Assembly (NCBI GenBank): GCA_021372615.1
Contig: JAJFUB010000026.1
Location: 1 to 64,000, forward strand
From: a bacterium
GTDB lineage: Bacteria; Armatimonadota; Zipacnadia; Zipacnadales; UBA11051
Length of the DNA: 64,000 nucleotides
Direction: 5' to 3'
Each line of letters begins with the position of its first letter. Position 1 is the first letter of the stretch. Both the position numbers and the translations under genes were made by a program. Below are positions 51,834-60,707 of this stretch, piece after piece. The notes beneath the pieces were generated by a model that was given only the letters and a program-made list of their open reading frames with translations, was not told the origin of the DNA and searched no databases.

Positions 51834-52212
51834 TCCGGATGTACTCGCCCAGTGGCTGCACTCAGCGCAGTCCGACCTACTGTACTCCGAGATTGCGCCG
51901 CCCGCAGGCGCCATGTACGAGCAGCCCTCGTTCCATGCCCAACAAGCCGTGGAGAAGGCTCTGAAGGCGCTCATGCTGAGCCTGGATGAGGAGCCGCCGT
52001 ACATCCATGACATTCGGGCGCTGCTCGCGCTGCTGCACGAGAAAATGGATCTACCCGACAGCTTCCACGAAGCCGCGGACCTCACGGCCTATGCCGTTGC
52101 GACACGTTACCCAACCTCGGTACCCCCGGTGTCCCGGGAGGACTGGGAAGCGGCGGTGCGCATCGCTCGTGAGGTCGTCACGTGGGTCCAGGAGCGGCTA
52201 CGTCGGAAGTAG
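51814..52212 (+). CDS. HEPN-domain protein, partner of the MNT
   Basis: 132 residues from ATG 51814 (GGGGAGAG upstream, inside the MNT gene). Helical, with LAQWLHSAQSDLLYSE, SFHAQQAVEKALKALML, PPYIHDIRALLALL and AYAVATRYPTSVP, the classic HEPN layout with the conserved AQQAVEKALKA helix and RYP. No R-x4-6-H RNase motif is obvious, unlike the HEPN protein at 20347, so it may be a non-nuclease member. Confidence 0.82.
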   Translation: MAPTSPDPDVLAQWLHSAQSDLLYSEIAPPAGAMYEQPSFHAQQAVEKALKALMLSLDEEPPYIHDIRALLALLHEKMDLPDSFHEAADLTAYAVATRYPTSVPPVSREDWEAAVRIAREVVTWVQERLRRK

Positions 52213-52216
52213 CCCT

Positions 52217-55200
52217 CTACGGCGCCGTCCACATCCCGAAGTTCCGCTTGGGCACCGTGACGGTCACCTGCTGGCCCGTCACCTTGGCCTTTGTCCCCCG
52301 GAAGATGTCCTCCAACTCCGTCGCCGGCCCTACTCCCAGCTTCGCCGCCTCCCAACTGATCGTGACCGGCAGGTCCTGGTCGGTGTTGTTGTAGGGCACG
52401 AACATGACCTTGCCGGGCCGGCGGAAGAGCGACATGACCAGCGGGGGATTGCCGGCGCGGGCGGCCTCCTCGGGCGGTTGCGCGTGGCTCAGGTCGGCCG
52501 TCGTGCTGATCGAGGCGAGGCCCTGCAGATCCCAGTAGGGCACGAAGGCCACCTGTTCATCCCACCCGAAGCGGTCCTGGGCCTGGAAGAACCGGCCGTA
52601 CGGCTCCAGCGTGGACCAGCAGGGCCACAGGCCGGAGTCGTGGATGAAGTACAGGCCGATCAAGTGCTCCACCGACTCCCTGGTGTGGGCGGTGTTCTCG
52701 TTCCACTCCTTGCCCAGCGCCCGGCCGAACTCGGGCAGGAAGGCCGTCTCGGGGCCCCAGTGGTTCCGGTACTGCGCGCGCATCACATCCAGCGGCAGCG
52801 TGTGCCAGTAGTTGTCCCACCCCTTTTCCTTCTTCACGACCTGCATGTAGCCGGTGAAGTTCTCGCCGTCGCAGATGATGTCGGCGAAGGCCTGCAGGGG
52901 CATCAGCGGCCAGCCGCTCATGTGGATGGCGATGAGCGAGTCAGGGGCGTGGGCGCGCATGAGGCGGTAGACGCGCTTGTAGAACTGCCGGGCTGCGAGG
53001 ATGGGATAGCGCGGGCCGGACGGGTCCTGCTGCGCGGCCTGCTCCTGCCGGGCCACCGGGACGGCGGCGCCACAGCCATGCAGCGCGTTGTCACACTCGC
53101 GTGATACCGAGTTGTCGAAGTACAGGCCCTTGAGGTCGGTGCTCTGGATGGCCCGGTCCAGCAGCCAGATGAAGTAGTCCTGGTAGCCGGAGGCCTGGCA
53201 GATCCCGGCCTCGACGTAGTAGCTCTTGTCTGCCAGCCACGCGGGGTCGAACGTCTCACCGGGCGTGGTGCGCCAGTAGTCCCAGTAGTACCGCACCCAC
53301 TCCTCGCGCGGGTCCACGGTGTGGGTCGCCAGGTACATGCAGGGCCGGATGCCCTCCTGCTCTCGTTTGGCGATGGTGTCCTTCGCCGTGGGGCGCGGCT
53401 TGGGGATCATCCACGTGTCGGTCCAGCCCTCATTCCACAGCGTGACCCCGCGCACGTGCCGGTCGGCGGGGAGCATGTAGGTCTTCTCCAGGCCGGTGCC
53501 GGGCTGCTGACCGATGGCCCGCCAACGCCGTCGGTCCGCGCGCTGGGGCTTGACCGGCGTGGCCTGCAGGCCGAAGGCCAGCTTGAGGGGCTGGGTCAGC
53601 TTCGTGGGCTTGTCAACGATGTTCAGCCGTACCATCACGGCTCCCCCGCCCTGCAGGGAGGGGGCCGGGGGGGAGGAAGCCGTGGGGACGACGCTCAGAG
53701 CCTCCTTCGGCTTGGATAGCACCCAGCCGCGGTGGTCCTCGGCGCACCACTCCAGCCCGCCGCGCTCGTTGCCCACCCAGAACCAGGGCCGCCAGCCACC
53801 CGTGAAGCCGGCCGGGGTGATCCCGCCGGTGCCGTTGTCCAGCGACGGGTAGTACGTGCCCGAGTACAACAGCGTCGCCTGGTCCCTCGCGAAGGGCATC
53901 TCGAGGGCGAGGCTGTCCACGGCCGCGCCTGTGGCCGGCGGGGTCAGCTCGATCTCGAACCACGTGAAGCCGTCGAACTCACAGGTGGTCTGGATCCGTA
54001 GCTGCAGCGGCGCGAGTGTGCCCGTGGATGACAGGACGATGGCTTCAGGCGTGCGGGAGGTGACGGCGGCGGGCCCCATCTCGCAAGATGCCGGGGCGCC
54101 CTTCTCCTGCAGATGCAGACCGATGGGTGCGCTCAGCAACGCCTGCCCCTGGGTCGTGACCTGATCACACAGGCCGCCGGCGAACAGCATCTCGCGCCCC
54201 CATGTCCGGACCCGTGTCTCCTTGCCCCGTTGTGCGACCTCCACCGGCGTCCACGGGGCGGGCACGCTGCCATCCAGGCCGATCGTGTTGCCGAGCCATT
54301 CCGGCTGTGCGCGGCGCTCAAAGGCCAACTCCAGCGGCCTGGCCGTCCCCGCGGATACGGCTACGCGATATGTCGCCCCTCCCAGCTTGCCGACGTCGAA
54401 GGTGAGCAGGCTGGGTCTGCCCAGGAAGGCATTCGCCTGCTGGCTGGCCTGCGACTTGCCCGCTGCATCCAGCAGACTGGCCTGCACCGGCAACGCCTGC
54501 CCGTCCGCGAGGCCGACACCGGTGGGGCGCACCGTGACTTCCACCCGCCCGGCCATCGGGAAATGGCGCAGGCTGGCCTGCAGGAGGGGCACATCGGCGA
54601 CCGACGGCACCGGCGCCTGCGAGGCTTGCCCCTCCGGCGATAGCGTCCACTCATGGAGCGCCGCGATCTCCTCGGCGGCCAGGGCCCGCCGGAAGAGGAT
54701 CAGCTCATCGAAGGCCGTCGCGTCTTCACAGCCGAAGTTGTGGGAGCCCACGTCGAACAGGTCGCCGGTCTGACGTGGCAGCGACATCGTCTCGCTGTCC
54801 ACGCTGCGCAGCTTGCCATCCACATAGAGGCGGAAGTCGCGGTCTTGCCAGGTCGCCACGAGGTGGTGCCACTCTCCCGGCTGCCAGTCCACCTCCGTGC
54901 CCACGCGCGGGTTGCCGCCCTCCAGTTGCAGGAAGTATGTCGGGAGGGAGATGTAGGTGTACAGCAAGTAGCTCGGCTCGCCACGCAGGACCATGAAGTT
55001 GTGGTTGCGGCCGTCGCCATGGCGCCAGGCCACCGGCGCGACCCAGAGCGAGAGCGACCCATGCTGTGGGTTCAGGTTGCCCGGTGCGGCGTACGAGAGG
55101 CCAAACTGCTTGTCCTGGCAGACGACAGCCTGCCCGTGCTTGCCGGACTGGAACGTGGGTTGGCCTGCGGTGCGCGGGGTCTTGTCCCCGACGGCCAAGG

Positions 55201-55312
55201 CAGGGGTGACCGTACCGTCGAAGGGCGCGTAGAAGAGCACATCGCCCTGATCGAGCGGCCAGGCGAGGGCGGTGGCGAGACAGAGGCAGCACAGGACCGC
55301 GCCGGTGCGCAT
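52217..55312 (-). CDS. Large secreted LamG/DUF6067-like glycoside-hydrolase-domain protein
   Basis: 1031 residues with signal peptide (AVLCCLCLATALAWP). N-terminal LamG-like domain (VLFYAPFDGTVTP, GSLSLWVAPVAW, WHHLVATWQDRDFRLYVDGK, FDELILFRRALAAEE). Then beta domains and a region with LNIVDKPTKLTQPLKLAFGL, QATPVKP, and a barrel (WMIPKPRPTAKDT, GLYFDNSVSRECDN with a D/N acidic site, SLIAIHMSGWPLMPLQAF, DIICDGENFTGYM). Typical of DUF6067-like hydrolases. An in-frame palindromic repeat adds SSPPAPSLQGGG at about residue 545-556. Confidence 0.8.
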   Translation of the reverse strand: MRTGAVLCCLCLATALAWPLDQGDVLFYAPFDGTVTPALAVGDKTPRTAGQPTFQSGKHGQAVVCQDKQFGLSYAAPGNLNPQHGSLSLWVAPVAWRHGDGRNHNFMVLRGEPSYLLYTYISLPTYFLQLEGGNPRVGTEVDWQPGEWHHLVATWQDRDFRLYVDGKLRSVDSETMSLPRQTGDLFDVGSHNFGCEDATAFDELILFRRALAAEEIAALHEWTLSPEGQASQAPVPSVADVPLLQASLRHFPMAGRVEVTVRPTGVGLADGQALPVQASLLDAAGKSQASQQANAFLGRPSLLTFDVGKLGGATYRVAVSAGTARPLELAFERRAQPEWLGNTIGLDGSVPAPWTPVEVAQRGKETRVRTWGREMLFAGGLCDQVTTQGQALLSAPIGLHLQEKGAPASCEMGPAAVTSRTPEAIVLSSTGTLAPLQLRIQTTCEFDGFTWFEIELTPPATGAAVDSLALEMPFARDQATLLYSGTYYPSLDNGTGGITPAGFTGGWRPWFWVGNERGGLEWCAEDHRGWVLSKPKEALSVVPTASSPPAPSLQGGGAVMVRLNIVDKPTKLTQPLKLAFGLQATPVKPQRADRRRWRAIGQQPGTGLEKTYMLPADRHVRGVTLWNEGWTDTWMIPKPRPTAKDTIAKREQEGIRPCMYLATHTVDPREEWVRYYWDYWRTTPGETFDPAWLADKSYYVEAGICQASGYQDYFIWLLDRAIQSTDLKGLYFDNSVSRECDNALHGCGAAVPVARQEQAAQQDPSGPRYPILAARQFYKRVYRLMRAHAPDSLIAIHMSGWPLMPLQAFADIICDGENFTGYMQVVKKEKGWDNYWHTLPLDVMRAQYRNHWGPETAFLPEFGRALGKEWNENTAHTRESVEHLIGLYFIHDSGLWPCWSTLEPYGRFFQAQDRFGWDEQVAFVPYWDLQGLASISTTADLSHAQPPEEAARAGNPPLVMSLFRRPGKVMFVPYNNTDQDLPVTISWEAAKLGVGPATELEDIFRGTKAKVTGQQVTVTVPKRNFGMWTAP
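53637..53673. repeat. GC-rich palindromic element inserted in the LamG/DUF6067-like gene
   Basis: CCGCCCTGCAGGGAGGGGGC within a C/G-only stretch. On the minus strand it matches the element at 12921-12954 and is translated in the same frame, PPAPSLQGGG. Both host proteins remain open. Confidence 0.75.
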
Positions 55313-55380
55313 GGGAGCCTCCGTGAGGTCGTGATGTGGGGGAGAGGTTCGGCGGCGGGGGCGCGGCGGCCTGCGAGGGG

Positions 55381-55788
55381 TCAGGCGTTGAGCCAGTCAT
55401 ACACCCGCAGGCCGGGGATGCGGCGGAAGTGGCGGGTGTTGCCGGTGATGAGGGCCAGGTTGTGGGCGAGGGCGATGGCGGCGATGCGCAAGTCGGCCTC
55501 ATGCAGCGTCTGTCCCTGGCGCTCCAGAGAGACACGCAGCACAGCATACTGGTACGCTGCCGCCTCGTCGAAGGGCAGGACCGTCAGTTCGGGGAGAACG
55601 ATCTCGTCCAGGATGGCGCGCAGGTGCTCGTGCCGCGCGGATCGCTCAAATCCGTACAGGAGTTCACCGAGGCTGATTGCGGAGGTGAACCTGTCGTGCA
55701 GCGCCACTGTCATCACACGGGACGAAAGCTGTGGCCTGTCTGCTCGGATGAGATGAGTCATCGCGTCGGTGTCCAGCAGTACTCTCAT
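55381..55788 (-). CDS. vapC: VapC-type PIN-domain ribonuclease toxin
   Basis: 135 residues. PIN acidic residues at MRVLLDTDAMTHLI, SAISLGELLYGF (E), LHEADLRIAAIALAHNLALITGN (D, D) and a final DWLNA. It overlaps the antitoxin gene by 4 bp. VapC toxins cut tRNA or rRNA with Mg2+. Same strand as the upstream antitoxin. Confidence 0.9.
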   Translation of the reverse strand: MRVLLDTDAMTHLIRADRPQLSSRVMTVALHDRFTSAISLGELLYGFERSARHEHLRAILDEIVLPELTVLPFDEAAAYQYAVLRVSLERQGQTLHEADLRIAAIALAHNLALITGNTRHFRRIPGLRVYDWLNA

Positions 55789-56096
55789 GCCTCTTCATCC
55801 CACGCGAAGTGCAGCGGCCGGAAGGTGTCGTTCTGTCGGGAACGGTAGACCCCATCAATGGCTTCAAGCACCTCAGGGGCGTCGTCGAGCATTCCTGCCA
55901 CCCGCAGAACCCAGTCCTCCCGCGCTGCCTCTCTTGGCTCTGTCTGTATCGGCACGATCTTGGCTACGGGCCGTCCACGTCTCGTCAGAACGATCTCCTC
56001 GCCTGTGAGTTCGGTTCGGCGGACGAGTTCACAGAAGTGTGCCTTCGCTTTCCCCGTACTGTACTCAGCCGTTTCCGCCTCAGACGTAGTAGTCAT
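55785..56096 (-). CDS. Phd/YefM-type antitoxin of the PIN toxin
   Basis: 103 residues from ATG 56096 (AGGAG 9 nt upstream). TGKAKAHFCELVRRTELTGE and EIVLTRRGRPVAKIVPI are the Phd/YefM DNA-binding fold; the C-terminal DDAPEVLEAIDGVYRSRQND contacts the toxin. The frame extends to 56252 through repeats and is not coding there. Two operator palindromes and a promoter lie over the start. Confidence 0.88.
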   Translation of the reverse strand: MTTTSEAETAEYSTGKAKAHFCELVRRTELTGEEIVLTRRGRPVAKIVPIQTEPREAAREDWVLRVAGMLDDAPEVLEAIDGVYRSRQNDTFRPLHFAWDEEA

Positions 56097-56146
56097 TATG
56101 ACCAGCTCCTGATGGTCATTATGACCAACTACTCGTCCCCTGTCAA
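56092..56146 (-). promoter_or_regulatory. Promoter with two operator palindromes for the Phd/VapC pair
   Basis: TTGACA (56146-56141), 17 bp, CATAAT (56123-56118). The palindrome GGTCAT-t-ATGACC (56114-56126) covers the -10 box, and a second copy (GTCATTATGACC, 56092-56103) overlaps the start codon, 23 bp away. A textbook cooperative autorepression layout. Confidence 0.75.
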
Positions 56147-56208
56147 GAAATAGGGGCGCGGCCAACGACTGACCGCGCCCCATGCTCGTTCCTGTTCCCT
56201 GTTCCCCG

Positions 56209-57921
56209 TTACCTGTTCCCTGCCGTCCTGATCTTCGTCGCGTTTTCCCCACCGTTCATGTGGTAGAACAGCGGCGTGGGCCGGTCCACGCCCTCCAGGT
56301 ACGCCGGGCGCGCCTGCCACGGGGCGACGCTCAGCACGTTCGCCAGGTCCATCCAGACCTGCAGCCGCGCGGGGGCGAGACCCCAGATCATGTGGAAGTG
56401 GTTGGCCGGGGCGAACTGCTTGTACTCGCCCATGGTCGCATACTTGGGCACCACCCAGGTGTGTGGCCAGGTCGGGGTGCTCGTGGCTGCCACAGCCTGC
56501 GCCAGCTCATCGGGCAGGTCCACCGTGCACGCCTCGTCCCACACCATGCTGAAGGTGTTGGTCAGGGCGCTGTAGGCCATGCGTCCGGCGATGCCCTCGA
56601 TGCCGCCGGGGCTGTAGAAGGCTGCCGAGTTGCCCAGGCCGGGGAAGTAGAACTCGTCAGCCAGCGGGAAGGACACGTTGGCCATGATGTCCTTGACGCT
56701 CATGCCGGGCGTTCCGGCCCAGTTGAAGGCCGCACTGCCGGAGTTGTCGCCATCCACGAGCCCCTTGCGTCGCCACAGGGCGTCGGGCTCGACGTTGCCC
56801 AGGCCCAGCTTCTCGGCCAGGGCGTTGATCTCCCACGGCTCCCACACCTTGCGGAAGTCCATGAACAGCGGCGGCGCGCCGGCGGTGAGGTAGGAGAAGA
56901 ACAGCATCGTCAGCAGGCCCTGCACGTCCGCCTCGGTGGCGAAGGGCGCCGGAGCCTTCTTGCCGTTGTGGTCGAAGGTGGAGTTGAACAAAGACTCCAT
57001 GACATCGGCCACGGGGAGGGGCAGGCCGCGCCGGTCGGAGCCCCACTCGAGCTGGCTCATGAACCCGCCGCCGACCGCATTCAGGTCAGCCATCAGGTCG
57101 CGGACGATCAGGTACATCGCCAGGGACTGCTGGAAGCGCGCCTCGTCGGCCTCGTCGCGGATCTCGACCCGGTCGCCCACCATGCGCTTGATCCACGCCC
57201 GTAGCGCCTTGAGTTCCTTCTCGTCATACGACTTCTTCGCCAGCATGTCGGCCAGCAGCTTCATGTCGAGGCGCGTGATCTCCAGGCCGAAGGTGTTGCG
57301 GGTCGGGATGATGTGCGCCAGCGCCGTCTCCATGCCCATGCTGTCATGGCCGAAGACCACGACGCGGCGGCCCCTGAGGGCGGTGTAGGTCAGCGCGCCA
57401 TAGGCCCAGTCCACCAGCGCCTGGGCGGTGCCCTCGGTCATCTTGGGCTTCTGGCCGGTGTCGGGCCACGTGCCGACATTGAGGTGGGCCAGCTTGCCAT
57501 ACTGGGCGATGGCCCCGGTCACGGCATGGGCAAACACGACGCCGGGCTTGGGCCCGCTGTTGCCGCAGGTGATGTTGATGGGGATGTCCCGGGGGAACTG
57601 CGACAGCAGGGAGATCACGCTGAGCTGCGGGAAGGCCCACGTATCCGGAGCGCAGACCAGGGCATCCACGCCGGCGGCCTTGAACTGACCGGCGACGATG
57701 TCAGCCTGCGGCTCGCCGTCTACGAGCACGGGGGACCAGACGACATTGACTTCGCCGCCGGGCGCCTTGACCTTGGCGGCGAGGGTCTTGGCGACCATCT
57801 CGACGATGTTGCGGCAACGCTGCCGCGACTCCTCATCCACGCGCGGATCGCCGGTGGCGAAGACGCCAATGGTGGGGACTTTGGGGGAGGCTTGCTTCAG
57901 ATCGGGCAGAGCTTTGAGCAT
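56209..57921 (-). CDS. L-fucose isomerase-family protein
   Basis: 570 residues from ATG 57921 (GAGGAG upstream; the frame to 58074 overlaps the divergent gene). IGVFATGDPRVDEESRQRC, VVVFGHDSMGMETALAHI, metal-site candidates QLEWGSDR (E), PLFMDFRK (D) and NHFHMIWG (H), the FucI/AraA-type active-site set. It isomerises L-fucose, D-arabinose or a similar aldose to the ketose with Mn2+, in the cytoplasm as a hexamer. Placed near glycosidase genes. A GGGAACAGG repeat overlaps its stop codon. Confidence 0.87.
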   Translation of the reverse strand: MLKALPDLKQASPKVPTIGVFATGDPRVDEESRQRCRNIVEMVAKTLAAKVKAPGGEVNVVWSPVLVDGEPQADIVAGQFKAAGVDALVCAPDTWAFPQLSVISLLSQFPRDIPINITCGNSGPKPGVVFAHAVTGAIAQYGKLAHLNVGTWPDTGQKPKMTEGTAQALVDWAYGALTYTALRGRRVVVFGHDSMGMETALAHIIPTRNTFGLEITRLDMKLLADMLAKKSYDEKELKALRAWIKRMVGDRVEIRDEADEARFQQSLAMYLIVRDLMADLNAVGGGFMSQLEWGSDRRGLPLPVADVMESLFNSTFDHNGKKAPAPFATEADVQGLLTMLFFSYLTAGAPPLFMDFRKVWEPWEINALAEKLGLGNVEPDALWRRKGLVDGDNSGSAAFNWAGTPGMSVKDIMANVSFPLADEFYFPGLGNSAAFYSPGGIEGIAGRMAYSALTNTFSMVWDEACTVDLPDELAQAVAATSTPTWPHTWVVPKYATMGEYKQFAPANHFHMIWGLAPARLQVWMDLANVLSVAPWQARPAYLEGVDRPTPLFYHMNGGENATKIRTAGNR

Positions 57922-58095
57922 CACAATCGCTCCTCTTTGGCACAGGAAAGCTGTCTCGCGATGGGAGAAGCGAGGGAATTCGCCGGGGACGGGGGAGAGA
58001 CCTTCGTCGTGAGGGAGTTGGGGAATTCTGACCCGCTTGACGGCACGATACGACCATGGCACAGTCACCACCAACGATTGTGGAGGTCATTGCCT

Positions 58096-58572
58096 ATGTC
58101 CGAGTCCGAGATATGCTGCTGCCATGAAGCAGGCCACGCTGTAACCGACGAGGAGATCGGCCGTCATGTGGAGTGGGTCGAGTGTGAGCATGGGTCTGGT
58201 GAGACGAGGTCCACGGACTGCGATGGGGATGGTGAAGCCACCCGCTACTACAAGCGGCTTGTGTCCCTACACGCGGGCGTGTGGGCTGAGGTCAGGTTCA
58301 ATCATCTTGCCCAAGGCGAGGAATGCCACCATGACTGGCAGTGCATTCAGGACGCTATGGCTGCTCTCGCTCACCTGCTGCACAGCGATGATGCGGCTGG
58401 CCGGCTCAACATGAGGGCCATGGCTTGGGTGAATGAGAACATGCCGAAGTGTGTTCCAGCGATCAAGGCGGTGGCCAGCGCCCTGGTCGGTCAGGCTAGA
58501 ACAAACGGGGAGGACAAGGCTCGGCTCACGGGTGTTGAAGTCCGAGCGATCATCGCCGCTTCCCGCGAGTGA
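58096..58572 (+). CDS. Orphan FtsH-peptidase (M41)-like protein with HEAGH motif
   Basis: 158 residues from ATG 58096, chosen because GGAGG is 9 nt upstream; the open frame runs further left only as antisense of the fucose isomerase gene. The zinc motif HEAGH is at residues 10-14 (CCHEAGHAVTDEEIGRHVEW). Later come LHAGVWAEVRFNHLAQGEEC and HHDWQCIQDAM, matching the AGxxAE segment and the Asp ligand region of M41 peptidases, then a helical tail. There is no AAA domain or membrane helix. Substrate and partner are unknown; rich in Cys and His. Confidence 0.72.
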   Translation: MSESEICCCHEAGHAVTDEEIGRHVEWVECEHGSGETRSTDCDGDGEATRYYKRLVSLHAGVWAEVRFNHLAQGEECHHDWQCIQDAMAALAHLLHSDDAAGRLNMRAMAWVNENMPKCVPAIKAVASALVGQARTNGEDKARLTGVEVRAIIAASRE

Positions 58573-58677
58573 GTCGGCAGGATAGGGTCGCCGCGTCGCC
58601 GAACTGTTATCGGCAGCTAACCAACAGACGTTGACTGTATCGCTGTTGCTGGCGACCGTCAGTAGGGGGACCTCACC

Positions 58678-59163
58678 ATGGCTAGACGTGTTGATCCGCG
58701 GAGGTTGCGCAGGGCGAATCCTCCTGGCCCCACTGGCACGGCTGACCCCATTGCGCAACTCGCGTCGCAGCTCCCGCCGCACGGTCAGGTTGCTCAGTCT
58801 GCTCCCGAAGGACCTTCCCTTCCATCTATCGACCTGCGCAGTCCGTTGGAGAGGTCGGCTCACCGTCTGGGAGCCTGGGGAAGCGTGGTGACCGTGATAG
58901 GGATTGTCGGCGGCGTAGTCTCTATGGTGGCAGGCATGGCGGTTGCGGCGAATGGCAACGATGACTTTGGGATCGGGGCTGTTGCGGGTGGTGTGACCGG
59001 GGTGCTCATCTGGAGTTGGTTCAGCGCGTTCAGCCAGGCAGCAGCCGAGGCGCTCATGTCGACAGATCGTGCCTTGACACTCCTTGAGACTCAGACTGAC
59101 CTGCTCAGACAGCTTGCACAGCGTCAAGTTGGGCCGGCGAGACCAGGGCCTGACAGTTCGTGA
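58678..59163 (+). CDS. Small membrane protein with two predicted helices
   Basis: 161 residues from ATG 58678 (GGGGGACC upstream). A proline-rich N-terminal about 60 residues (RANPPGPTGTADP), then GSVVTVIGIVGGVVSMVAGM and IGAVAGGVTGVLIWSWFSAF, two Gly-rich transmembrane helices joined by NGNDDF. The C-terminus is polar (ALTLLETQTDLLRQLAQ), a short coiled coil. Not assignable. It is 105 bp after the HEAGH gene, possibly a pair. Confidence 0.65.
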   Translation: MARRVDPRRLRRANPPGPTGTADPIAQLASQLPPHGQVAQSAPEGPSLPSIDLRSPLERSAHRLGAWGSVVTVIGIVGGVVSMVAGMAVAANGNDDFGIGAVAGGVTGVLIWSWFSAFSQAAAEALMSTDRALTLLETQTDLLRQLAQRQVGPARPGPDSS

Positions 59164-59216
59164 AGCAACGGCCATCCGCGGGTGCCGCCCGCAGTCCCGA
59201 CGGACTTGGCCGTCAC

Positions 59217-59283
59217 CTACGCCGCCCGGTAGATGGCCCCGCCGGTGCGCAGCACCTCGCGGACGAACCCGCAGCCATCGCTG
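59217..59283 (-). pseudogene. 3' remnant of an MNT nucleotidyltransferase gene
   Basis: The minus strand reads GFVREVLRTGGAIYRAA and a stop, matching the end of the intact MNT protein at 60708 (GFVREVLRTGEVIYRAA). The 67 bp 59216-59281 and 60707-60772 differ at few positions. Nothing of the GS...DxD core remains. It lies just left of the ATPase gene that separates it from the intact copy. Confidence 0.75.
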
Positions 59284-59387
59284 GTCAATCCGCGGACACC
59301 ATACGCAATTGGGCTACCGGCTACCCGCCTACCCCTTCGCCCTCCGCCGTACCGTCCCGTAGATAGGGCTGCGGAGGTCGTTGGCGT

Positions 59388-59440
59388 TTGACAGCAGCCC
59401 GCCCCGTCGGGTATATTGCAGTCATCCTGCAACATACCCG
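59388..59440 (+). promoter_or_regulatory. Promoter and 33-bp dyad of the AAA_14 ATPase gene
   Basis: TTGACA (59388-59393), 18 bp, TATATT (59412-59417). A dyad 59408-59440 (CGGGTAT-a-TTGCAG-tcatc-CTGCAA-c-ATACCCG) covers the -10 box and transcription start. It pairs at all but one position of each arm. Either an operator or a 5' leader hairpin limiting translation. Confidence 0.7.
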
Positions 59441-59445
59441 GTACC

Positions 59446-60681
59446 ATGTACATGCCACGCTACCTCGCCCGCACCCTCGAAGCCTTCACCCGGACCGCCT
59501 CCCGGCAGTTCCCCGTCCTGCTGCTCACGGGCGCGCGGCAGGTCGGCAAGACGACCCTGCTGCGGCACGTCAGCAGACCGGACCGTACCTACGTGTCGCT
59601 TGATGATCCGACCCTCGTTGACCTCGCGCGGCGGGATCCGGCACTCTTCTTCCAGCGCTTTCGGCCGCCCCTGCTGTTTGATGAGATTCAGTACGCTCCG
59701 CAACTGCTGCCGTACATCAAGATGGAAGTGGACCGGGTGCGCCAGCCGGGATTATTCTGGCTGACGGGGTCGCAACAGTTCCACCTGATGAAGGGCGTGT
59801 CAGAATCGTTGGCCGGGCGCGTGGCGATTTTGCAACTGCTGGGCGTGTCGCGCAGGGAAATGTTGGGACAGGGCGCCGCCGTGCCGCCGTTCCTGCCTAC
59901 TGGGCAGCAGATCAAGTCGCGCGAGGCCAGCGGCGGGAGGCTGGACCTACCGGCGCTCTATCGACTCATCTTCAGGGGGTCGCTGCCCGCCATCGCGCTC
60001 CACCCGGACGTGGACCGGGACCTGTTCTACAGCTCGTACGTGCAGACATACTTGCAGCGCGACGTGCGCGATCTGGCGCGCGTGGGGGATGAGAGCGCCT
60101 TCTTGCGCTTCCTGAGAATGGCGGCCGCGCGGACCGGCCAACTCCTGAACCTGTCGCAGTTGGCACGCGACACGGATATTGCCGTCAACACCGCGAAGAG
60201 CTGGCTCTCGATTCTCCAGGCCTCAGGGATCGTCTACCTACTGCAGCCGTACTACACCAACCTGAGCAAACGTCTGGTCAAGGCGCCGAAGCTCTACTTC
60301 CTCGATACCGGACTCTGCGCGTACCTGACGCAGTGGCCCAGCCCGGAGGTGCTGGAGGCGGGGGCCATGTCGGGCGCCCTTCTCGAGACGTGGGTCATTG
60401 GGGAGTTGCTGAAGAGCTACTGGCACAACGGCAAGGAGCCACCGTTCTACTACTACCATGACCACGATCGCCGGGAGATTGACTTGCTCATCACGCAGGG
60501 CGGGAAGGCGTATCCGCTCGAGATCAAGAAGACGGCCTCTCCCCGAGTTGATGATGTGGGCATCTTCGCGGCGCTGGGGAGGTTGGGGCTGGACGTGGGG
60601 GAGGGAGGCGTCGTCTGCCTGGCACAGCAGGCCCTGCCGCTGACGAAGAGGGCGCGGGCGATTCCGGTGGGGACGTTGTGA
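59446..60681 (+). CDS. AAA_14/DUF4143 ATPase
   Basis: 411 residues from ATG 59446 (or 59452). MPRYLARTLEAFTR, Walker A LLTGARQVGKTTLLRHV, Walker B LLFDEIQYAP, LTGSQQFHLMKGVSESLAGR, then a helical DUF4143 region with LARDTDIAVNTAKSWLSILQ and a C-terminal PD-(D/E)xK-like segment REIDLLITQGGKAYPLEIKK. Family members are abundant, possibly toxic or defence-linked, and of unknown function. It is flanked by an MNT gene remnant at left and the intact MNT gene at right. Confidence 0.9.
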   Translation: MYMPRYLARTLEAFTRTASRQFPVLLLTGARQVGKTTLLRHVSRPDRTYVSLDDPTLVDLARRDPALFFQRFRPPLLFDEIQYAPQLLPYIKMEVDRVRQPGLFWLTGSQQFHLMKGVSESLAGRVAILQLLGVSRREMLGQGAAVPPFLPTGQQIKSREASGGRLDLPALYRLIFRGSLPAIALHPDVDRDLFYSSYVQTYLQRDVRDLARVGDESAFLRFLRMAAARTGQLLNLSQLARDTDIAVNTAKSWLSILQASGIVYLLQPYYTNLSKRLVKAPKLYFLDTGLCAYLTQWPSPEVLEAGAMSGALLETWVIGELLKSYWHNGKEPPFYYYHDHDRREIDLLITQGGKAYPLEIKKTASPRVDDVGIFAALGRLGLDVGEGGVVCLAQQALPLTKRARAIPVGTL

Positions 60682-60707
60682 GGGTGGGGCAGGGAAGACG
60701 GGAGCCC

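Noticed and set aside
57313-58095. Left extension of the plus-strand frame that ends with the HEAGH gene
   Set aside because: This part is antisense to the fucose isomerase gene; a good ribosome site and ATG at 58096 mark the true start.
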